Shown: positions 23,210-32,717 of the stretch, piece by piece | Numbering within the stretch: position 1 is the first letter of the stretch | Layout: the number at the start of each line of letters is the position of its first letter | NCBI GenBank assembly: GCA_020310875.1 | Contig: CM035414.1 | Coordinates: forward strand, 198,437,260-198,501,259 | DNA from: Ceratopteris richardii | Taxonomy: Eukaryota > Streptophyta > Polypodiopsida > Polypodiales > Pteridaceae | Reading direction: 5' to 3' | DNA: 64,000 bases | Notes under the pieces: model-generated | The model's database searches: none | What the model was told of the DNA's origin: nothing | Seen by the model: the letters and a program-made list of their open reading frames with translations, nothing else | Translations under genes and position numbers: made by a program

Positions 23210-25080
23210 TCAAGTTATGTTGGAGCCTTTTTAGTCATATGCTACCAGATGTGTATCTTTCTAACCTTGAGGTAGTACCTGAATGGGCAAACCAATTGTC
23301 ACTTACTTTGAGTCTTTTTGGTTATGCTACAAAGTTTGAACATCTTCTCTTTGTTGGAAAACTTTAGTGTTTCAAAGGTAAGTTTGAGCATCTAAGCTTT
23401 TCCACCCAAAAGAGTAGAGTCTCAGACTAAAATTTCAGCCTCTCCACTCAAATATACTTTGATCCTTCATCCTCTCAATGAGCTTAAATCGTAGACTTTT
23501 TGTTCATGTATTAATCAAACTAAGTTTGAGTTCTTTTATTCATATGTAGGCTACAAGAAAATTTCAAACATCTCAGATTTTTCACTCAAAAGAGTAAAGT
23601 TTTGAAGTTAAATTTAGGCCTTTCAAGTCAAATTGATATTGACCTTTGATGGAGACAAACTCCACTTTAATTTTGAGTGTCTTATTTCTTCCACCCCAAA
23701 AGCGTAAATGCTGAAACTTAAGTTCAAGCCTCTCAATCAACTTAAATTTGAGTCTTTTTGGCCAAATATTATCAGGCTCGAAGTGAAGTTCAAGCCTCTC
23801 AACTTTTCCACCCAAAAGACCAAAGTCTCAAAATCAAATTCAAGCCTCTCAAATCAAATTACATTTAGCATGGATGAAAAGGGGCTCAAAATTAAGTTCT
23901 GGCCTCTTAAGCTCTTTGACCAAAAGAGTAGAGGTTTGAATTTAGTCAATGTCTCTTCCCTGGTTTTTGTGGTACTAGAGCTAGGACGTCAGAGTTCGAT
24001 CCTCTTTGCTCTTCCACCAAAGAGTGTAGTTTTGAACTTAAGTTGCAGCCTCTCAATCATCTTAAGTTTGAGCTATTCTTGTCATATCATACGAGTTTCA
24101 AACTTAAGTTCGAGCCTCTTCTCTTTTGGTAGAATACCTAAGAGGATACAATTTAAGTTGACTTAAAGAGTAGAGTCGCCAACTTAAATTCCAAGCTGTC
24201 AAGTCTAATCTACATTGAAGTTTAATTAAAAGATGCTAGAACTTAACTTTAAACATTTGAGGTTTTCCACCCATAAAAGTAGAGGCTCAAACTTAAGGTG
24301 AAGCCTATTAGCTTTTCCACAAAAGAGTATAGTCTCAAATGTAAATCAAGCCTCTCAAGTCAAATCTAGTTTGAGGTTTGAGTGAAAGAGGCTAAAACTT
24401 AGGTTCAAGCCTCTAAACCCTTCTACCCAAAAGAGTATAGGCTGAAATTTATGTTTTAGCCTTTAAATCAACATAGGTTTCAATATTTCTGGTCATATGG
24501 CACGAAGCTCAAACCTAAGTTCAACCTCTTCTCTTTGGGTGAAGAAGCAAAGAGAATCAAACTTAAGTCTGTTCATCTTATTTTTCCACCCAAAAGAATA
24601 GAGGCTTGAATTTAAGTTCAAGCATCTCAATTAACTTAGTTTTGAGCATAGATCATGTGCGAAGGCTTTTACTTAAGTTTCTTTCTTTTTGGGCATATGT
24701 TACAAACCTCAAACTTGAGTTCTAGACTCTAAATCAACTTAAATTTTAGAATTTCTTGTAATATTCTACCACGCTCAAACTTAAGATCAAGTCTCATCTC
24801 TTTGGGTGGAAGAGCTCTAAATCACCTTAAGTTTGAGTTTCTTTGCCCATATGCTACAAAACTCGGACACCCAAACTAGTAGAGGCTTGATACATAGTTG
24901 GAGTGTTTCAATGAACTTAAGTTTTGTTCTTCTTAATCATATTGTATGAGGCTCATATTTAGTTTTGAAGCTCCTCTCATTCAATGGAAGAGCTCCCAAT
25001 CAACTTAGGTTAGAGTATTTTTTTTCATATCAAACAAGTCATGAACTTAAGTTCAAGCCTCTACTCTTTGAGTGGAAGGA
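23210..25080. repeat. Palindromic-module repeat array 3 (largest)
   Basis: About 1.9 kb of modules shaped as a half-site (gaggcttgaactt) and its mirror (aagttcaagcctc), spaced about 50-70 bp apart. Two alternating spacers recur: a cttttccacccaaaagagtag type and a tcaacttaagtttgagtctt type followed by ttggtcatatgctac. 23430-24480 is collinear with 44860-45880, module by module, so the two arrays descend from one array. The frames at 23582-23815 and 23708-24166 are translations of repeat units, not genes. Confidence 0.8.
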
Positions 25081-25087
25081 TAGTCTA

Positions 25088-27790
25088 TATATATAAAACA
25101 TGTCCTAATATTATTACTAACGGCTCTTAGTCAAGATTATCTTATCTAGGTCAACTTGATGGTTATAAGGATTGTGAACCTATTCTCTAAGAACACGTAT
25201 TTGTATTATTGGGGTTCTCATTTCTAACACTTCATAATCTAAAATATCACAAATGCAAGGACTTTATGATATTCAACTGATGCTATGCATCAATTAACAA
25301 AAAACTCAAAAATGAACAATCTAACCTAATTTAAACTTTATCTTCATTTTCATCTCAAGGGACTTCATCGTTATTTTTATACTTGTCATCCATTCTTCTT
25401 TTGAATATCTTTACACACTTTCCTGCAGTCAAAATCTTTAGAGGATTTCCATAAAATCTTGTAGTGCAAATGAACCATTTTCATAGTTTGATAGAACAAC
25501 ATATGGAGAAAATCATCTTTAAGAAAATCTTTTAAGTGGATCATCTCGGGAATCAAATTTATTATTGTAAACGTATACGCAATTTCCTAGTTCGAATTTA
25601 CTCACTTCTAAGTCCATGTGTTTTGCCAATATATAGTTTATCTTTGAGATGGGACTCCTTCAAATTTTGAACTATTTTATTTAGAATTTCTCTTGCTTGT
25701 TCTAGTAGTTCTCATTCTAGGGAAAAGACATCCAGGTAGGTCTGTAAGTGTGGAAAGTAGCAATGGAAGATATCTCAGCCATTTTTTATATCACTATCAT
25801 AGATATTCAAAATGTCCTTCACAATAGAAGGTTTTCCTCATTAAATCTTACGATTTTCCTCTATATTATTTCTAGAGGCTAAAGACAATGAAACTCTATG
25901 TTCTTCGAACTCCCTCATCTCCCTAGCATTTAACGCTCATCGATCAGCAACTACCTTCTACATATAGCCAAGTCTTTGCTATGGATTCTTCATAAGGAAT
26001 TCCATATGTTAAAAGTAGTGTTACGTTGGAGGGTTCAACCTTCTATAAACCAAGAGATGTTCCATGTACAATCCTTTCTATCTATTCCTCTCAAAATTAC
26101 GCATCATCTTATATAAGTATTCAAATACTTTGTACTTAGTCACTCATTAGAAGATACTACTAGTTCCACTATTGCATGCATCCACCACATACACTTTGCA
26201 TATACTCTTAACTAGATGTTTCGTGACACAACTAACTTGTGTAATATTTTTGTTCGTATCTTTATTTTTTTCCTCATTTAGCTTTATCTCGGGGAGCAAC
26301 CACTAATGCAACGCTTCATCTTTTGTTTAAATTTACTTCCACTTTTCGGATTGGAAGGAAACATAAACTTCCACTCATATAATCAAGAAGCTTCACAATT
26401 TGAGGCAAAAGCCATAAATCCGTAATAAGATTTAAGGATCAAGAGACATGCACTAGCAAGATCTAGGATCTTATTGAGTGATGCTTGTCATAGTAAGCAT
26501 CGCCTATCTATATAAAACATGTCCAAATATTATTTCCAAAAGATTTTATTCGAGATTATCTTATCTAGTTCATCTTAATGGCTATAAGGATTCAAAATCG
26601 TTTTTCTAAGAGCACATATTGCTATTGGATTCTCCAATTCTAACCTTTCATAATTTAAAATATAACATATGTAAGAACTCATGATATTTAGCTAATGCTA
26701 TGCATGAAATAAAATGAACTTCAAAAAGGAAAAATCTAACCTAATTTAACCTTCATCTTCATTTTTCATCTCCAAGGACCTCATCATCAATTTTATACTT
26801 GTCATCCATTCTTCTCTTCAATAACTTTACGCACTTTTATACAATCAAAATCTTTAGAGGATTTCCATAAAATTCCTATAGTAAATATGAGACATTATCA
26901 TAGTTTGATAGAACAACGTATGAAGCTAATCATCTTTTAGCAAACATTTTATGTGGATCATATTGCGAATCAGATGTACTATCGTAAATGTACAGCCAAT
27001 CCTTAGTTTGCATTTACTTTTTTCTAAGTCGATGTGTTTTGCATAACTATATTTTATTTTTAAGATTCGACTCCTTTAACTTTTGTATTACTTCATTTAA
27101 CATTTCTCTTGCTTCTTTAAGGAGTTCTCATTCTAGGGCAAAGACATCGAGGTAGGTATCTGAGTGTGGAAAGTACAAATGGAAGATATATCGGCCATTT
27201 TAATATATCAATATCATAGATCTTCAAAATATCCTTCACAATAGAGGGTTTTTCTCATTCAATCTTACAATTTTCCTCTATATCAATTGTAGAGGTCAAA
27301 GACAATCAAATTCTACGTCATTCAAATTCTCTCACCTCTCTAGCATCTAACTCTCCTGGATCAACAACTACCTTCCAGATATAGCCAAATCTTTGCTATG
27401 AAGTCTTTAAACATGAATTCCCACATATTTACAATAGTGTTAGGTTGGGGGGGGTCAAATTCCACGTGGTTCCTTAACTCTTCTCTAACAAGAAACATAT
27501 ACTTCATCTTATGAAGCCCTTTATTGATGTTAACAAGATCAACCACCTACGTATAGAGAATACAAGGAGGTACGTTGGATGTAATGGACCTATGTGCTTC
27601 AATTACGAATATCCCTAATATATGGCACGTGCTCTCAAAGTCTCTTGGCTTCACTAATAAAAAATCGAATCACCTCGTGACTGACTAAGCTTTGCTAAAA
27701 AGGGTCTCATGAAATATCGGTCCATTACAAATCTTGCCGTGGACATCTTAGAAGATCTTGAATATGCACACGAGTCTATCAAAATCTTAG
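25088..27790 (-). repeat. About 1.4-kb repeat present twice in tandem
   Basis: Unit 1 (25088 to about 26500) and unit 2 (about 26506-27790) both begin tatataaaacatgtcc and carry the same order of words (gattatcttatctag, cattcttct.ttgaata, ctaggg.aaagacatc.aggtagg, tagccaa.tctttgctatg). On the minus strand, pieces such as PYVVLSNYENGSFALQDF faintly resemble the end of gypsy polyproteins, but no frame is long enough to prove it. The 27361-27546 minus frame is the longest in unit 2 and has no recognised domain. Confidence 0.6.
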
Positions 27791-27985
27791 CATTTCTCAA
27801 AATCAATATTTAAAAGGGCTTTGATAGGCTTGATTTGTACTTGATTTTGTAATCACTTGAGGACCTTTTTTTCAACCATAAGAATGTAAGAGCCATTTTC
27901 TCTCCTTTTGGAAATACCTCATTCTGCATTTATATTAAAGGTAATTGTTTTAAGCCTATTAAGGTCCTATTAAGGTCCATAAGGT
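27791..27985. repeat. Repeat shared with 52425-52610
   Basis: ggcttgatttgtacttgatt…tctccttttggaaatacctc…aaggtaattgtt.taagcc recurs at 52455-52600, where it directly follows a truncated gypsy element. It marks a common breakpoint context and has no coding content. Confidence 0.6.
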
Positions 27986-27989
27986 AAAT

Positions 27990-28229
27990 TCTTACTTTTT
28001 TCCATCATCTATTTTCTTAATTATTTGAAAACAACCAATGTTGAAATAATTACATGAACAAAATTGATAGAAGTTTCTATCGATAGGTAACCCCAACTAG
28101 AGAGGAATGCCTATAATGGAACGGGTTATTTGCACGCCTAAGGAGGTGAGTGAAGTTGGAATTTTGGATTTGGAAACCATGGCTAAGAAGATCACACTCA
28201 TATTAAAGCTTGTATAAACCCTAGGGAAT
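27990..28229 (+). repeat. LINE-tail scrap flanking a copia LTR
   Basis: Matches 59205-59443 closely and 9350-9600 more distantly. In frame it reads RVICTPKEVSEVGILDLE, a decayed form of the L1 LINE segment seen at 9468. Both here and at 59443 it is followed at the same base by the same copia LTR, so the junction was duplicated as a unit. Confidence 0.6.
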
Positions 28230-29181
28230 TGTTGAAGTAAATGTTCAATGGTCCAATTATCTTTTCATACTCTCCAAAAGATGTTGTGCACCCTGGCTAT
28301 GCTAGGACGTTCTCGAAGCATCTACCCAGTTTTGCGTCTATAGTAATAAATAGAATTCAATGAACCTTTGAAGAAAAGCTTGTAGGTGATTTGGCTAGAG
28401 TAATTGCCTTCCAAGGAATCCATGTGGGTTCGATCCCCATGTCCAGCATCATGGAGAGCATAAACTTTTCCCAAAAGCCGTTTTCAATGGCAACAATTCA
28501 GCGACGAAGATTTTTTGTTTTTGGTGTATCACGGCGTTTACGAATTTTGATGTGCACATATTCGTAGTTTTTTCGATACCGATTATGGCTTTTGTTTTAT
28601 TGCTTTTCATTGGAGTACACAAACTACATAAAGAGAGCCTTGGCTCATTGTGTGATAATCACACAAAGATCTTAAGCTAGATTTTGAAGGTTTTGAAGCT
28701 TTGGAGGTGTAGATTTGGTGAAGGAGAGGCTACTCTCTTGGAGCAAGAAGTCTTCTATACGGTGGTGGTAACTATCTGTTGGGAGTTAACCTTATATTTT
28801 GTTTTTAGGGTTTCTCTACCCTAATCTCAAAATTAGGGTTGGTTGATTTACAATTTTGTTACACTATTTTGTGAGAATAAAGTTAGCTTCGTTGCTTGTT
28901 CACTTCACATGCACTTAGGTTATTTCAACATAATCTAAAATTTGTATCATCATCTTCTTGGATATTCTTCCATTAGTGAGTGCACCACTTTATATGGTTG
29001 ACTAGTACTCCCATGTTGTAATTTGGACATCTATTATGTAGTGAGTAAGCTTTGGCTTACGTTCTCTATCCTTGTCTCAAGATCTCTTTCTTTCTATCAC
29101 TCACTTATAATCTTAATTAATTAAATGTGTATGCTCAAAAGGCTTTAGTTTGGAACGATCATGGGGCCCAAGATTCCAACA
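28230..29181 (+). repeat. 5' LTR of the second copia family
   Basis: 952 bp from TGTTGAAG to attccaaca, directly followed by the primer site. The internal part from about 28290 matches 35480-36369 (3' LTR), and 28230-28826 matches 59444-60035. No target duplication can be shown, because the 3' LTR has lost its first 50-60 bp. Confidence 0.85.
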
Positions 29182-29183
29182 CT

Positions 29184-29195
29184 TGGTATCAGAGC
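29184..29195 (+). other. Primer binding site, second copia family
   Basis: tggtatcagagc, complementary to the 3' end of initiator-Met tRNA, two bases after the end of the LTR and 26 bp before the Gag ATG. Confidence 0.9.
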
Positions 29196-29221
29196 ATAAT
29201 TGACATACACACTTAGTTAAG

Positions 29222-30241
29222 ATGAGTGAGAGTAGAATTGAGATTGAAGACAAGTTGGATGGATCTTCTAATTATCCCATGTGGACTTTCATGATGATGA
29301 ATATTTTAGTGACAAACGATTTATGGAGTATCATCAATGGATCCTTAACAAGACCAAGACGAGAAGGGGAAGAAGGAGCCACAACAGCTTCAAGAGATAT
29401 TGGAATTACTATTACAGAACCAACTAAAGAAGAGGTAACCACTTTGACATCGAGAGTCATAGGTAGGTCTTTACCTATAGTTCCTCATACTGAAGATCAG
29501 GCAAGGTGGGATGCTAGAGATGCTTTAGCACTTTCATTCATAGTAATGAGTGTTAAAAAGCATATTCTACCACAAATCAGATCTTGCAGAAGTTCTAGAC
29601 AAGCTTGGTTGAAGCTTGAGAATCTTTTTCAGAGCAGAAATCGTGCTAGGAAAGCTCACTTGAGGAGACAACTAGCAAATACAAGGATGAAAGCTAGTGA
29701 GTCAATTCAAACCCACATTAGGAGACTCATTGACTTGAGAGATCAACTTCTAAATGTAGGAGTTGAGGTATTAGATGGAGAAATGGTAAATACAATGATT
29801 AATTCACTTCCGATCTCATATCGATCTTTCATAACCATTCTTACCCTTACCACAAGAGATAGAGAGGTTACATTTGAAGAGCTAGAGTTCTTGTTACTTC
29901 AAGATGAAGATCAAATGAAGGGAATGGAAGAGAATGAAGAAGCACTTTCATCTTCATCAAAGGGTAAAAAGAAGAAGAAGAAGGATAAGAAGGAAAAACA
30001 ATCAAAGAAGGAAAGTAGGTCCCTCTCACCTTCTTCTTCAGATTCTGTTTCTACTACATCTAAAGAGAAGTCTTCTAAGAAGAAGGAAGTAATATGTTTT
30101 TACTACAAGAAACCTGGACATTTAAAAGTAGAATGTTATAAAAGGATTGCAGCAAAAAAGAAAAAGGCATCAGGTTATTTAGTAGAAGGTGATAAAAAAG
30201 GGAAATCTCAAGGTGATTCTTATGCACATATCACCATTTAA
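29222..30241 (+). CDS. Copia Gag polyprotein, intact frame (339 aa)
   Basis: Gag forms the virus-like particle of the element and packages its RNA. The frame is open over its full length, starting at the first ATG after the primer site. The N-terminal part (LDGSSNYPMWTFMMMNIL) and the middle part (residues about 95-240, UBN2/retrotran_gag type, with SCRSSRQAWLKLENLFQSRN and LRRQLANTRMKASESIQTHI) are typical. A Lys/Ser-rich linker (about 245-290) precedes a zinc knuckle at about residues 292-305, CFYYKKPGHLKVEC; its second Cys is Tyr, so RNA binding is probably weakened. It ends after the knuckle with a TAA, and pol continues in other frames. Intact Gag next to ruined pol could be chance survival. 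Confidence 0.88.
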   Translation: MSESRIEIEDKLDGSSNYPMWTFMMMNILVTNDLWSIINGSLTRPRREGEEGATTASRDIGITITEPTKEEVTTLTSRVIGRSLPIVPHTEDQARWDARDALALSFIVMSVKKHILPQIRSCRSSRQAWLKLENLFQSRNRARKAHLRRQLANTRMKASESIQTHIRRLIDLRDQLLNVGVEVLDGEMVNTMINSLPISYRSFITILTLTTRDREVTFEELEFLLLQDEDQMKGMEENEEALSSSSKGKKKKKKDKKEKQSKKESRSLSPSSSDSVSTTSKEKSSKKKEVICFYYKKPGHLKVECYKRIAAKKKKASGYLVEGDKKGKSQGDSYAHITI

Positions 30242-32717
30242 GAAGTAGCTTTTGATCAGGCAGCTTTACAAGTTCTTTTAGCAAGTCCTTGGATATTTAT
30301 CTCAAGTGCTAGAAAGCATATGACAAGTTCAAAGATGTGTTTTCTTCTCTTTCCTATTCTTCACATAGAAGAGTTACTATTGCAAATGTTGTGGGAATAG
30401 GTATAGTAACCCTAAAGTCAAGAGAAGGTGCTAATTTTTAGATTTTAGATGTTTTATATGTACCTGAAATGAAGAAGAATCTGCTATCTATATCTGCATT
30501 TTTAAGTGATGGATTTAAAGTTGTATTTTAGAGAGATCATTGTAAGATCTTATCACACAAAGACAACAAGTGTATTTTACAAGGTGAGCATAGAGGAGGG
30601 ATCTTTGTTTTGTCAAAAATCAGTCAGGCGTATGCGGTCAAATCTTCATCACCGATGAAAGATATGAAGCTATGGCATGAAAGATTTGTACATATTAGTT
30701 TTGGAGCTCTCAAGAGTACCAAAGATGGAGGTATCGTTGAGAGTTTATCCTCATTCAAGCTACCACATGATTCAGATATATGTGAAGGTTATCCTGAAGG
30801 TAAGATGCATAAACTACCTTTCAAGAAACATGGTCAGATTACAAGTATGAGGAAATTGCAGATCATTGAGATGTGAATGGACCTATGAGAGCAGACTCTA
30901 TTCAAGGTTTTAGGTATTTTGTTCTATTCATTGATGATTTTACGAGATATTCATGGATCTATGGTCTTAAGTTGAGGTGAGAAGTCTTTCCTATTATAGC
31001 TATGGTTGAAAATGAAAGTAACGAAAATCCAGATTCTCAAAAGTGATAGAGGTGAAGAATACTTGTCAAAAGAGTTCCAGAGATTTCTTGATGAGAAGGT
31101 CTTACTCAACACCCTACTATTTCTTATACTCCTCAAAAGAATGGTGTTGCAGAAAGAAAGAATAGAGTACTTGTTGAAATGATGCGGAGCATGATGGCAT
31201 CCAAGAAGCTTTCATTGAAATTCTAGTTAGATGCAGTACATACAACTAATCACAGTTTGAACAGGTCATCTACAAAAGATTTAAAAGTAAACACACGTTA
31301 TGAAGTTGATTATGGTAGAAAACCTAATGCAAGTTATTTCAGAGTGTTTGGATCACTTTCTTATGTACATGTTGAGAAAAAGGGCTGAGGTAAACTAGAT
31401 GTAAAAGGAAAGAAAGTTGTTTTCATTGGATATCCTGTTGAGAGTAAAGGATACAAGTTTTATGTTCCACAGATAGGTGAAGTTATTCTTTCACGTAATG
31501 CTTATATTGCTGAAAATAAGGTTTATGATAAAGAAGCAAAAGCTCCAGAGTTCATTAGTGAAAATGACTATGGATTTTTTAGAAAGATTCTAGATGTACA
31601 TGTTCAGCAATATGAGGAGGGAGTTAAAATTCCTAGGACTCAAGAAAAAGCTGAGAAGGGGAATTTCACAACCTTCTACAGAGTCGGTTCCACAAGAGAC
31701 TTTGGTTCCAGAAATGGAAGAAGTTAGAGTTCCAAAAAGAGTTAGACTTTTACTAGAAGAACAAGGAGTCAAACTAGACAACAACAACAATATCATATAA
31801 GAACATGAAGTCAGAATAAACATTAACAACAAAGAGATCATGTAAGTTTTGTTGAGGACTTTGAGATTCATGATATTTTGGCTTTTACAATAATTGAAGA
31901 TGAACCTGCATGTGTTAAAGATGCACTTCACATTCCTATTTGGAAAAAAGCTATGTAAGAAGAGATTGATTCTATTCATAAGAATCAAACTTGGGAGCTA
32001 TGTGAGTTACCAGAGGGAAAGAAGGCTATAGGTGTAAAATGGCTCACCAAAATCAAAAGGAAAGTGGATGGTACTATTGACAGGTACAAAGCAAGATTAG
32101 TTTTCAAAGGATATGCACAATAGAAAGGTATTGATTATGCTGAGACATTCACTCCTATGTCTAGGAGGACTGTTATTAGGTCAATATTTTCTTTAGCAGC
32201 ACATTTTGGTTGGCATATATATCAACTTGACATTAAGACTATTTTTCTTAATGGTGATTTACATGAGGGTATGTATATTCAATAGCCAAAAGGTTTTGAA
32301 GAGACAGATAAAGAACACTTAGTGTGTAAGCTTACAAAAGCTTTATATGGTTTAAAACAGGCACCTAGAGCATGGTATGAAAAGATACATACATATCTTT
32401 TATCCATTAATTTCCATAACTTAGATGTAGCTCTAACTCTTTATGTCAAAGTTGAACTAGGTATGATGATTATTGCAATCATTTATGTGGATGATATTAT
32501 AGTGATAGGTCCCAAAGATGAAGATTTGCAGTTGTTCAAAGAAAAATGGAAGCAAACATTTGATGTGAATGATTTAGGCATTTTGCATTATTATCTTGGG
32601 ATTCACTTTCTGTTTCGAGATGAGTGTATGTATATGACATAATAGAAATACATTGAGAAACTTTTGGAGAGGTTTCAGATGAGTGATTCTAAACCTGTGC
32701 AAAGCCCTAATAAATTC
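30242..32717 (+). pseudogene. Copia pol, broken, ends inside RT
   Basis: Follows gag with frameshifts and stops. The protease-like region shows SSARKHMTSS, where the catalytic Asp-Ser/Thr-Gly is lost. GAG-pre-integrase is open at 30610-30876 (LWHERFVHISFGALKS), and the integrase core has SDRGEEYLSKEFQRFLDE near 31040. RT runs over about 31990-32640: WLTKIKRKVDGTIDRYKARL, LTKALYGLKQAPRAWYEKIH at 32322, and IYVDDIIVIG, the catalytic YVDD. The sequence ends at about 32717 after SDSKPVQSPNKF, before RNase H. Confidence 0.9.

Noticed and set aside
23582-24166. Frames in both strands over the 23.6-24.2 kb array
   Set aside because: Translations of the palindromic-module repeat; the two strands give similar peptides, as expected from dyads.
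28220-28234. Search for a target-site duplication around the second copia element (ggaat at left)
   Set aside because: No ggaat follows 36369; the same left flank is found at 59443, so it reflects segment duplication and rearrangement, not a readable insertion scar.
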